Positions 49,901 through 62,021 of a stretch of 64,000 nt of DNA are shown piece by piece. Source of the stretch: Malurus cyaneus samueli. Taxonomy: Eukaryota; Chordata; Aves; Passeriformes; Maluridae. The stretch spans positions 45,036,840-45,100,839 of the forward strand of contig CM019218.1 in NCBI GenBank assembly GCA_009741485.1. Reading direction: 5' to 3'. Every line of letters begins with the position of its first letter. Positions within the stretch are counted from its first letter, which is position 1. Made by a program: the position numbers and the translations under genes. The notes beneath the pieces were generated by a model that saw only the letters and a program-made list of their open reading frames with translations, searched no databases and was not told where the DNA came from.

Positions 49901-52124
49901 TCATTATAATTACTACAATGGCTCTACAGCTGTAACCACATTAATCAGACATCATATGAACGGTTGTTAGCATCATAAGATACTTGCCCTTAAGCTCATG
50001 GAACATAGTGAAACAAGAAGCAGGAAGCTTTAAAACAAATGAGTTCCAAAAAATATTACTAAACACTGGTCTTTATCATTAGCCATAAGCTTCAACACAG
50101 CTGTACACAATCAATGATAAGAAAAAGATCACTTCTACCCGCGAGTGTTTTCCAGTGCAATGTTCCTTAGCAAAAACATTCAGTGCCATAGCTGGATAGA
50201 ACAGGACTTTCTTGTTAATAAATAGTAGTCTGTCTCTTTAGAGCTCCGAAAAAGTAAGTCCACACTAAACATGTTTGTTCATTTTACATTTTGAAAAACA
50301 GAGCTGCTGCTAAACCAGGATCCTAATTGCTAGTTGGCTAGAACAGATCTCCAGAGAAGTTGTTAAAACTACAAACACTCCCAGGGAGCCACTGGAGACT
50401 GGAGTCCTCTTGTGGCAAAAGGTAGAGGAAAATTTCCAGTGACTGATTACTGCTGAATGTTGGGACTTAGTAAGAGGTACAGGGAGTATCTGATTGTAGA
50501 GAGCTTCATGTCACATTGCAGAGCATAAAAGCAGCAGCACAAAGACTTCGCAGCTGGCAGTGGGCAAGCATCAAAAGGAGCTTTGCCACAGTGTTTTGAT
50601 ACTGCAGACTGTGCTTCTGTTTACTGTGGTAGCTCCTGTCTGTTAGTTTGTTCCCTGCTGAGATGATGTTTCTGGGTGGAGGTTTTTTGTTTGTTCTTTT
50701 TTCTGTCTCTGTTAGCAGAGTTAATTTTTTCCTGAGTGTTTTGCAGGCAAAACCTGTTCTCCTGGCTAATATATTCAGTGTACAATATCAGAGGCCAGCT
50801 CCCATCCTTCTTGTCAGTCTGGTGCTGAGGTGGGCAGATAACACCTTCAAAGATCTTGTTTAGTTCCTGCTGCTCTGTATTCCATCTCCTTTTCTGCTGT
50901 GTTGTTTTCTATCTGCAGTAGACCTTATGGACTGCCTTGAGTTCATTTTAGGAGACATTTCAATGAGTGATGGATGTTGGCCATGTTAGTGCCATTATCT
51001 CTGCCTGGAACAGCCCTGCAGAAGATGGACTAAGTAAATAACCTGAAAGTCTTTCTTTAACCACACAGTGTGGTCAGAAACAGTTCACATTTGGGCTTAA
51101 GTTACAGCAAAACTATCTGGCTAGCAATTTCACCCTGTGGCCCTAGCCTCCAAAGGGCTCATGAGCCCCTCACAGCTCTGATGTTGCTGCAAATGAGATT
51201 TTGAACTTTGAGGAAAATGTCTCCAGCAGGAGCTTGTAGCAGAGGATTTGGAGGCAGCTTTAAAGACCTGTCAGTAACAAGATAACAGATGCTCTTACCT
51301 GGTTTATTTTCTCTATCTGACCCATCAGGTGCTTGGATAGTGCCCTGCTTTCTATAACTTTAACCTCAAGGGTATTTTTCAGGACTCTAAATACAATGCC
51401 ATTTCAACTACTTCACTCCAGATCTCATTCAAGAGAAATAATTTGCGATCTTAGATATCTTATATTAAAAATGACTTCTACCACAGACCTTACTTTCCCT
51501 ACCCTGCACCCTCACCAATGTAAACTTCTGTCTCAAGGGAACTCCTAAGGACTCGTAAATTAGGGTCTGTGTGAGGAAGCAAAATTGTTCCACATTCTTG
51601 GGTCTTACTACAGCTGGAGTCTTGTGACTAAGTTCCTAATATCTTACTACTCAGCTGAAGTCATTCACAACAAGCATCATGGACCTATTTCATTTCCCTC
51701 CAAATGTCTAAGCCAGCAAATTAATCTGAAAGCTGCCATTATGGCTTTGGTGTGAAAAATAGATCAAAGAGTTTGGCTGCTGTTGATTTGCTCCCGCAGG
51801 CCTGGCCAGTAACTAACTGCAAGTACCATCTCAGAGAATAGTCCAACATGCTAAGCTGATCTAGTGAGCAAGGTTCCTTCTGCAACTAGCAGCAGTCTGG
51901 AAAGCAGCCGAGATATCCAGGATCTGACAAATTGTCCAGCAAAATCTGGGCTAGATTTCAGAATCTTTGATAAGACATGACACAAAACCAATTTGGCATT
52001 CCAAAACATTCCAACAGCCCTTGTTGTTGGTCATATTTCAAGCTAATTACAAAGCAAGCTAGCTGTTACAAAGTCTCAAAGGATGAAACGAAAACATTCA
52101 TGTATATGTCAACATATCCATAAG
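46941..52124. other. Unique non-coding sequence
   Basis: AT-rich sequence upstream of the presumed minus-strand promoter. No gene, interspersed repeat or convincing splice-site pair recognised. Confidence 0.6.
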
Positions 52125-52242
52125 TAGAATGATATTATGGGTTGGGAGGGATCTTTAAAGATCAGCCAGTCCAACCTCCCTGCAATGAGCAGTGACACCC
52201 TCAGCTATGTCTGGTGGATCAGAGTCCCATCCAATCTGGCCA
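52125..52242 (-). mobile_element. CR1 LINE 3' end, minus strand
   Basis: Plus-strand text runs 'gggttgggagggatctttaa', 'agatcagccagtccaacctc', 'gagcagtgacaccctc' and 'cccatccaatctggcc'. This is the reverse complement of a CR1 3' end of the 'ggttggaagggacc' type. Its 3' end is near 52125. At about 52243 it meets the element described next, in the same orientation. Confidence 0.85.
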
Positions 52243-52960
52243 TATAAGTATGTATGGAAATGAAGTTCCAGCATGGCTGCAGCTGAGTCCATCCCACAGG
52301 CAAAGTCCCCCCAAAACTGCTGCAACGTGGGTCGCTCCTCCACGGGGTCCTTCACAGGGAGGCCACTCCAGTGTGGGTTCCTCCATCCACCAGCCTCCCA
52401 CAGGGTCACAGCCTCCTCTCAGGCATCCACCTGCTATTGTGTGCAGGTTCATCTCTGCATCCACCTGCTATGGTGTGCAGGTTCATCTCTGCATCTACCT
52501 GCTATGGTGTGCAGGTTCATCTCTGCATCCACCTGCTATGGTGTGCAGGTTCATCTCTGCATCCCTGCAGATCTCCAGGGGCTGCAGGGGCACAGCTGCT
52601 TCACCATGGTCTGCACCACAGGCTGCGGAGAAATCTCAGCTCCACTATCTGGAGCACCTCCTCTCCCTCTTCCACCGACCTTGGTGTCTGCAGAGTTGTT
52701 CTCTCACAGGTTCTCACCTCATTCTTCTCTGGCCGCAATCACAACTGTGCAATCACTTTGTTTTTCCTCCTAAAATCTTTTATTGCAGAGGCATTACCAC
52801 CATTTCTGATTGGCCCAGTTTTGGCCAGTGGCACATCTGTCTCTGTATTGCCAGGGACTGCCTCTGCTGGACATGGAGGAAGCTTCCAGCAGCTTCTCTC
52901 AGAAGCCACCTCTGTGGCCCCCATGCTACCAAAAGCTTGGCCATGCAAACCCAATACAAC
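52243..52960 (-). mobile_element. CR1 5' region-like sequence joined to a CR1 3' end
   Basis: Read on the minus strand from 52960, the sequence starts 'tattgggtttgcatggcca' and continues 'agaagctgctggaagcttcc', 'gggccaatcag' (a CCAAT box), 'tgcagacaccaagg', 'ggaggtgctccag' and 'tgcagagatgaacctgc'. From memory this matches a repeat found many times in bird genomes, which I take to be the 5' untranslated region of full-length CR1. The CR1 3' end following directly on the same strand supports that reading. The whole would then be a CR1 that lost its coding interior. A separate LTR-type repeat is the alternative. The element is inactive. Confidence 0.55.
52423..52564. repeat. 34-bp minisatellite, four copies
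   Basis: Four tandem copies of a 34-bp unit (begins GCATCCACCTGCTATGGTGT) plus six bases of a fifth. The copies differ at only two positions (T/G at 52438 and T at 52496). The array lies inside the CR1 5'-like element and seems to be an expansion of one of its internal repeats. Confidence 0.95.
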
Positions 52961-55900
52961 ACATGTATCTCTATAAAAGATTTTCCTATAGGCCAGTATG
53001 AATCTCTCCACACATTTATGGATTGACTGATCAGTGCTCTGTCCATAGGTAGATCTGGATCTAGACAGAAATTACAGATTAATTCCTGTTTGTTTACCAC
53101 TTCATTCTCTCCAGAGAGGGGCATTTTGACTTACAGATGATTGAATCTAGTTCCTGACACTCGATGCATGCTATTGATCTGGAGGTCAGGCCAGAGAATC
53201 CCAAATCAGCTTTATTAGTAGCTTTGTAATAACACTGTGCCATATTCCCAAGCTTGCAGCTGCTTCCCGGTGTTTGTTCTCATTGTTGACCCTTTTTATT
53301 TTGCCTGACTCTTGACTCACTTTTGCAGCCAGCTAATCTCTAATAAATTATGGAACTTCTCACAGCCTCTTTCTTGCACTTCTCTCTGAAATTCATCTTC
53401 TGGCTCCATTTGTGATCAAACAAAAAAGTCTCCTTGGCTGTTACAATTCATTTTAAGGACTTTTTGTTACTGCTGATGTCTCCAGTTAACTCCTGCAGGG
53501 GCTTAAAGGAAACCAGGAAGAGAAAGTATAATAATATTTTTTGCTACTTCTGAAGGGTATCTGGCTTGTCTGCATGGAGGGATGACAGTGTTTTTGTCCT
53601 CCTTTTGCTTCAAACAGGGAGACCTGTCCAGTGTCACAAGTTACAGTCACAAGTTACAATTATAGACATAAAACACAAAATACTGAAGCCTGGATGAAAA
53701 ATCTGTTTCCACAGAACAGATCTAATGCTATTAAAGACCATGCTTTGACTAACAGCCCAAAAGGATGGCACTCAAAAGTTAGTTCCAGAGCAAATTCTCC
53801 ATTCCTTTTATGCCACAAATGACCTGGTTTGATCCCAGAGTCACTGATTAGATCTAGGCTGTTGAAGTCCAAACACAAAGGCACTCTTACAGAGGATGGC
53901 TTGAATTAGCTACTACTGGAGTCCTGAAAGAGTGGGATAATACTGTGGTAACTATGGCATACATGTGGGTGATCCAATGGTGGCCACAGAGAGCTGTAGA
54001 TATTTGCTACACCATTTTGCAAATAAAATTATTTATGTTCTAGCTGTTTTCAGCCCTAATGAATTTTATTGTTCCTCTGTGTGTCCTGATCCCTTCATAC
54101 ACTGAAACCAGACTTGCTTTGGTGTATGACTTTCTCCTGCTCTAGCTACATTAGCAAGCAAGAGCACATCTGTGGGGCGAAGAAATTGGTAGTGAGAATG
54201 CAACGTGCACATTATTTGCATTTCAGAGAACTGGCTTTGGACTAGCTTTAGTCTGGTCCCATCAAGTCAGCATCCATCAACAACTGCAGCAAATTAAGCA
54301 CACTTCTGGAGTACATCTTCCCATGCTGATTCACTGAAAGGGGTTCCAGGTGCATGTGCTCTGAGACTGCTCTGAATCTATGAATCAAAGAGCAGTAAAT
54401 AAAAACGATCTGCATATTTGCCTGAAAACCACATTGCTGATCAGTCTGAAAAAGAGAGTGACATCTGAGATATGAAGAAACTGCTGACTGATAGAAAGAG
54501 ATAGTGATCAAAAAAAATACCCCTGAATGCAAAGACATGGATTTTAGGATTGTATGTCACTTTAACTAGTGACTGGTAATAGCTCCTTAGGTGTAACAAG
54601 CCTTGGAGCATGTTGCTTAGCCCTTCTGTGTTATGGTCCCACAATGACTACCTGGCTGTCAGGGTGAGGATATTTGTCCCTGTTCACACCCAGGGGATAA
54701 CAGCTGTGTGGAGCAACTAACCTGTGTGGGACATTGCTGGGAGCAGATCCCACAGCTGAAACACGTAGCCTCACATTCCACCCAAGCCTCCAGGGTGTAC
54801 AAGCCTTGCTTGAGGCCAAAGGCTGCTTTCTTCAGTCACATACTGTCTCATGGTGGTTTCATGCCACTGTTTTGAAGAGGAACTATGTTAAATGCAGCAG
54901 CCTTTCACTTCAAACTCTCATGGTAAAGATATAGGCATTAAAAGTAAGACCAGCTTCTAAGAACAAATGTCTTTTAAAAAGGCTATCAGGGAAACACCTA
55001 CCATAGGTTTAAGCAACAAATGCTGCCTGTGGTTACATTGACCAAGAATTAGCAAAAAATACACAAATATATGAAATATATAAGTTGAAAGTGTTATTAC
55101 TTGTATATATAGTTGTACAATTGGAGGAGTAATGTTCATCAAGTATATAGGAATGAAATCAGACTTCAAGGCCATCAATGATTTCTTGCTACCAGAACAA
55201 GAGAATCTGACTTGCAATTAATCCTTGCCCTGTCTCCCATTGGCTAAAAAGGAGAGAGTAGAATAATGAGTGGAATAAAATATTCTCTTTAGTTGCTCTC
55301 AGAGTGAAACAAATAATTGCATTTGAATATGGTGAGCTTCTTTTATAGTGCTTTTCAAAAGTACCTTAAGTAATCCTTGGGAAAAGTTTTTTTAAGCAGA
55401 GCAAAATCCAAATGAATGACCCCCTCAGTGGGGAGGTACATTAAAACCTTCAAATTCATCCTATTTTCATCAAAGCTGTGCCAAGCATCTCAGCCAGTTT
55501 GTGCTTCTGCAGCAAAACTTCGTGCACCTCACAGCTCTGTCAAACTGTCCAGTGAAACCAGATGAAACTTGGCAGTTCTGGATCCAGTCAGATAGGATGC
55601 CTCTATCAGCAGTGACAGTGATGCAAGGCTCTACTGGTTAAAGCCAGAGAGAAGTCCAGCATATAGATTGGCTTTGAAAAATTGCACTTGCCACTGACAG
55701 GAAATTCTTTTTATCAGGCAGCAAAACCACAATGGAGTAGATCTGTAAAGGAGCAATAGCACTGATGTCAGCTGGGGCTCTGGACATCATCATGTGTTCT
55801 TTTTCTTTCCCCTGGAAAATTGCTCTGAGGTTGGGTCACTGGATTATGTTGAATAGGCTGGTAATTTTTAGGGATATTTGAGCAAAATTGTTTCCTCTTC

Positions 55901-56665
55901 TCCGAAATACATGTCTTGGAAACCTGCTTATACATGTTCATACAGTTTCTCCCTGAACAGATGTTACTTTTCACAAAATTACACGGCTGTCATCTGTGAT
56001 GAATACTAAATAGTTTCAAGAAGTCTGTTCTCCTAGCTAGTACAAAACATAGAACCCAAAGGAAGGAAAGGAGGGTTTGGAGAGGAAAATAACATCCTCA
56101 CCAGACCAGGACCCAGTTCTGGGATCAGATACTGAATATTTCTTTGCAAACCTTTTATGCCTTCACAGTTCTTCATGCACAGAATGAAATATTTCCCACA
56201 GACTTTGCTTACTTACATTTTATACTCTTGACATCTGTGCATGTCTTACCTACCATGTCTAGAACTAGATACTCCTATTCTGATATAAATAACAATTTTA
56301 TTTCAGTATTGCACTTCAGCACTTCTACAGAAAAACAGTCACTAACTTGCTCTTCCATGTTATCCCATGTGTTCATTAGATTTTCCCTTAAAAGGATCCA
56401 AAAAATTTCTAAAAGCACCATTTTTCAGAATAGAAAATATTTTCAAAGCAAAAAAGACCTACAAAGAAGAAAAGTTATGTTTCTATAAGAAGCAAGCCAG
56501 TCAGAGATGGTATTTGGTGTTTAGGCTTTTGCCTGTGCAGTAAATAATAATAAATGTCTTTATATGTCTTTTTTATTAGAAAGCCAGTAAGATATAACCT
56601 AAATAACATAACCTTAAAAGCATACGGCCAAGAACTGGCAATAATTTCTCTTTCCCTCTCCTCTA

Positions 56666-56680
56666 TTTTTTTTTTTTTTT
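56666..56680. repeat. T15 homopolymer
   Basis: Fifteen T on the plus strand after a C/T-rich run. Confidence 0.95.
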
Positions 56681-59600
56681 CCTAACAAAGAAAAGCTTGC
56701 TTGGTAGAAGGAGGCTGGGGATGGAAAGGTAGAGAGCACTATCTGGGGAGGTGGCAGATGCTCAATTCTTACTTAAAGCACAGGTAAACAGCATCAGCTG
56801 TGGAAAACACAAAGGATTTGATGTCTGGCAGTTGCTTGGCAGACTCTCAGCTCACTTGTACAAGTAAATTCTTTTCTATTAGAATGGGAAAGGATCTTTC
56901 TAAACACAAAGTGAATATAAATAGATAATTGTGAGGTTGTCTGTGCAGTTGTTTTTTCCTGGTTATACTGGTCTAATGACCAGTAACTGGTTCATGTTAG
57001 ACCAAGGTGGACATTCTGATTTTAGGTGAAGACTGGATCTTGTCAGAGTTGCCTACAGAATATGCAGCAATATATGGTAAAAAAGACAGGCCCTGATTTT
57101 AGATACAAAGTGTCCTCCTGGGAACTGCTGCTGGTTTAATTAAAGAGGTTCAAAGTCTCTCTCTTTCCCTTTCTATTATAACTCTCCCATGTTGATAAGA
57201 CAAGTTTGAAGAGAGACTGAACTGATCTCTGCTGCATGACATTTGCCTTCACTTGAAAAGATGCCAACTCAGCTGACAAGTATTGTGACTGGGACGTCAG
57301 TAAACATTAACTATTTCACTTCTTAACAAAGCACACAAGGAAATCAAAGGAGCAGAGGGCCTGCAGAAACACTTCACAGAATACAGAGCTTGGCTGCTGC
57401 TATGCATAAAATGAATATATTTAAGCCTACCTACAGTTAAACTGCAAGGAAGTCAGATGGAGAGCATCAAATGAAGTAATTTTTGTGAGGAGATTAGGGG
57501 TGGGATCAGCTTTGAAATGCTATGGAAATAACTCTTGTTAATGGGTTTCTCTCTTGCTTTGAGAGAGACATCCTTCTTAGGATCTGGAAACAGGATGCTT
57601 CCAGAGTCCTTCCCAAGCTATAGCACTGACCTGATGGGTGGGCAAGGGGTTTTTGGAGGTTTTAATGAGCTATAATGGCTTTTTTTCAGGGACTTCAAGA
57701 GTTCAAGATGCTGAGAGCAGTTTGTCAAAGCATGACAAGGGAAAAGAATGATAAAAGGTGATCTGGATTTGTTGCATTGCACAGAAATTATACCTTGACA
57801 AACTCACTGTCTGTTGATGAAAAAGTGGTTTTAAAATGACAGGAGTACGTGGTGTTGACTGCTGTGGATGAACTATGTTCTGTGGTTTTGGAGGAATTCT
57901 GTGAGAAGCCTTTTCTGAGAGGTTCAGAAAATAATTACTGACTGCTTTTTGAGCATCTAGTGATGTAAGAAGCAAAGCTGGAAATCACCTCTGCAAAGGG
58001 GGTACATATAAAACATGTATTATCATGTAGATCTGAATATAGCCATCTTCCATCTCCAGCTTTCCAGAGCCACCACAGCACCCAATGTGTTCTCCAGTGC
58101 AGAGAAGGTACCTGGCACACATAAATCCTCACAAAATGGAGTAAATCCAGTCCATTGTGCTGCAAAAATTCCCCATGCAACTGTCAGAGAAGTACATGCA
58201 GTCAGCAAGAAGCCAAATTAATTCTGCTTACAGTATCTCATGCTTAATTGCTCCCATCAAGGCAAGGCTGGTCTTTGTTCTTAGAGTTAAAAATTAGAAG
58301 TCTACCTCCCATGGCACGTGCCAGACCATTAAAAAAGTCAACACAGTTCCTTACAGCACCTGTAAAAATCTAGAAACTCTGGATGAAAAAGGCCTATTGA
58401 TTCAGCTCAGTGTGTCTTGCTCCAAGATTGTTCCTAGTCCTCGCCATATAATATTCCTCACCACCCCCGGAAAGCATGGCCATGGGTACCCATTTGCAGC
58501 ACGAGTCTGCAACAGCTCAGGGGTCCAGGTGTGAACTGGGGCACAGAAAGCCTAGAAAGAGACAATTTATTGATGACCACAACCAAATTAAGCTAAACAG
58601 ATGCACTGTTTTGGGGTGAGTTGTTTTAAACATTTCTTATAAATGAGACAAGACAAGGTTTGCCTTTAAAATAAACTGCAAGAAGCAGAACTTCTATCAG
58701 ATAATATGACCAACTTTTCTTGTAAGATGCATTGGCAAACCCAGCTATTGTGGAGCAAAACTCTCCCTCTGGTCAGATCCTGAAAGACATTTTCTCCAGA
58801 AGCATTCAGAATCAAACGTGTATTTAACTTTTCTTTCCATTTCACACTCCATTTCTAGTGATTAATGCTTGTATTCTAGGTGGATGAAAGCTGAAACAGA
58901 TGTTATCCACTCACAATGCCGTTCTGATAACCCTGAGCTAAAGGCTGAAATCCTTAGCAGATTAGCAGCTGAAATAAAAAATGGATAAGTAAAGTGGGGA
59001 GTATGGCTGAACAAACTCTTATAGGTTTTATTTCTGTGGATAACAATGCACAGAGGCTATGTAATCTCTGTGTAATCTGCCAGAAGAAAGATTAAATGGC
59101 AAAATTCCAGCACTGAAACCTGCAAGTCTCCTTTGCTGTGCTCCCTCAGTGTGAACACCAAACTTTTTTGCAGAATGTCCCTCTCTGCACACTCTATTAC
59201 ATTGTTTAAAACATGTAATAGTTTTTTTTCTATTTTTCAGCTTATTTTCTTTTTATTGAAACAAAATAAGTTTTTCTTATCCATTCCTATGACTTTATGG
59301 TATTTCTGCCATTAAAAGTACTTGTAGCCACTGTATGGTTCATCTGGTATTGAGAAGGTTGGAAAAAATATTTGAATTTCAGAAGTGAAATTTTGAGTGG
59401 CTTTTATTAAATAAGACACACTTTTTAGCAACTTTGGGACATTTTTTTATATTCCTTCATTCAAACCTTAGAAGTCTGTTGGATCAATGAATGTGACATA
59501 GCTCTGTGAGGGAAGAATTTAGTCTCCCTCTGTTGTTCTTTACCTTAGAGAGCTACAATATGTCAAAAAGCTATGTTGTGTTTAATCTATAGGCAAGACA

Positions 59601-61981
59601 AAGTTCAGTCTGTCTCAATTCAGCTGAGAACATGCTAGTGGAAAATAGAGGAAAGAAGGAGATCTGCCACATCAGTACCCTAAAAAGCAGAGAACTGGCT
59701 AGAAATGTACCAAAAGCTCAACTGATCAGTCAACTCACTGTTTTGTTTTTTGTTTGTTTGTTTGCTTCTTTAAGACCTCCATTTACTTTCTTTAAAGCCC
59801 AGGAATGGGAGCACGGATGCAATAATCTAGTCCATTATCCTGCCTCAGACAGTAGCAGATGTTTCTGGGGAAAGAACCAACAACTTGCAGTAGGCTGGTG
59901 TAGGATAATCTTACACATCAGATCAAATCACAGCCTAGTCTTCCAGTTAAGAGACTGGATAAAAACAGAGCATTTAATATCCTTTTGAGAAGGTTTTCTA
60001 CTCTGGTCCCATTAATGATGAATCTCTTTCCAATACCCATCATGGAGGCAAGTATCCTTCGTGTATCTGCTTTATATATCAGATCAAGTCTCATATCATG
60101 CTTAACATTGGAGAAAAGACTTAAAACAGTAATTTGAACTATCTTTTCCAGATGGGGAGGACACCCAGCTTACTGTGTATAACTTGTTGTTCTTTGTGGA
60201 ATTTACCATGCAAGCTCCATGAGGCCTCTTACAGCATTGCCAGGTCTGTGCTACTTCTATGTCTATGGATAATGCATAGTAAATCAAAGCAAAGCAAATG
60301 GAAATCCCACTCTTCCTCCTGTTCTGAAGAAAAGGCCTGAAGACCTAGTCAATAAAAGCATGATGGTTGTGCTTTATCATGTAATGTTGACAAGATAGGT
60401 GTAGAGCAAAGAGCAAGGAGATGAACACGATCCTTTAAAGGTATGTTATAAAAAGCACCTACAAATTGTGAACCCCTTCCCATCGCCACCTCCCAAGAAT
60501 CATTTAGTCTTGTTACAGACCATAAGATGACTTAGCTGGGAATAACACAGCATTGCAAGTTTCAGGGTATTTATTCTGTGATGTAAAATTCTCCAGATTT
60601 TCAGTCCCCAGTAGGCACAGGAATCTGTCATTCCAAATTGCTTCTAACCTCCAGGTTCCACCTCCTGAGGCTGCAGTTAAGATCCCAGTTAAAACTATTA
60701 CTAAACCTGCACCTTTCTTGGCTCTTCAGTGACACCTTCTGGGACAAAAATAGACCAAGAAAATTTCAGTTTTTCTGCAGCTCTTTTTACCTATAAGTAG
60801 AAATCAAGTGAGACTTTTGGAAGCTAGTTCTCTAGAAATAGTGGGCCCACAAAAAATTCTATGCAAATACAGCTACCTATATGCAGTGCCCTGAAAAACA
60901 TGATCTCTGGAGACTGGGCAGGAGATGAGTCCCAGATGGCCACAAATCTGTAAGCTTTCACTTCTCCAAACACATATTTTGATTTCCTGAAAGTGCTAAC
61001 TGAGGAGAAAAAAAAATCACACGAGCAACTAGATCCTCCCTGCAAGAGCAGTAAGGATGAAGGTGGAAGTTTAAATTGAAATAGCTTACTTTAGTGACAG
61101 TGATCTTAGCTTCATCTGAAACCTGCTCTCAAGCAAAGACGTGGTAGGACTCTAGAGCACAATACTTGCATTTCCCTCTGGTAACAGAGTAAAGGGACTG
61201 TAATTCCCACTCCCATGGAACCCCAGTTGTAAAGGACAGGGGCACATAGGGAAGTTCCCTCAGCTGCAGGTGGAAAGACACCTTTTTGTTCATTCTCAGG
61301 GGAACATGCTGGGAAGACAAGCAGACTTTGCTAGCTAGGGCATTAACTCACTGAGTAGGCTGGAGCTTAGCTGAGAAAGTGTATTTAGCAAAGACATCCA
61401 GTCTTGAGCACTCACACGTGTACAACCCCAGACTTCAGCGTTACTGTGCGAATTTACTGCACTCAGACACGTAGAAATATCTCATTTTCTTCTGTGTAGA
61501 TAGTCTATTGCAAATAAATGTACCTCTGGTCACATTTTGCTCCACCAATGGTCCATCTGGTAATTTTTGGTATTTTTATCCTGTCCCTGACCTATTATTA
61601 ATTAATAAGTATTAATTAGATTAAGTATTTATCTACAGCTTTTTACTGAGCTATCAGACACCTTGGGCAACAGTTCTTTATGTGTTTTGCAAAGAGAACA
61701 CACAGTGAGTGAAAAACAATATTTAAAATCTAAAATGGTCTTAAAGTTTGACACACAACATCCTCTTGTCCGACCTGAACTAAAAGCCAGAAGGGCATCC
61801 TCTCCAGCCAGGGCAGTGGGCAGTAGCACTGCAGTGGTGACATGGATGCTGCTCTCTGTGCCCAAAGGCACAGGGTCAGCAATTACATTAGTGTGACCTG
61901 CTGCAGTGTAAGTTAAGCTGCTCTGTGTAACTCTTCCTGGACACTGACTGCTTTCATCGGTGCACATTTCCCTGAAGCAGT

Positions 61982-62021
61982 GTGGTTTCTTTGTACAGGA
62001 GGTGGTTTCTTTGTATAGGAG
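61982..62021. repeat. 20-bp tandem duplication
   Basis: GTGGTTTCTTTGTACAGGAG is followed at once by the same 20-mer with a single C to T change. Confidence 0.95.

Noticed and set aside
52214..53026. 270-codon plus-strand open frame, the longest in the window
   Set aside because: It runs antisense through the CR1 composite and its minisatellite; the repeat peptides are frame artefacts of a 34-bp unit.
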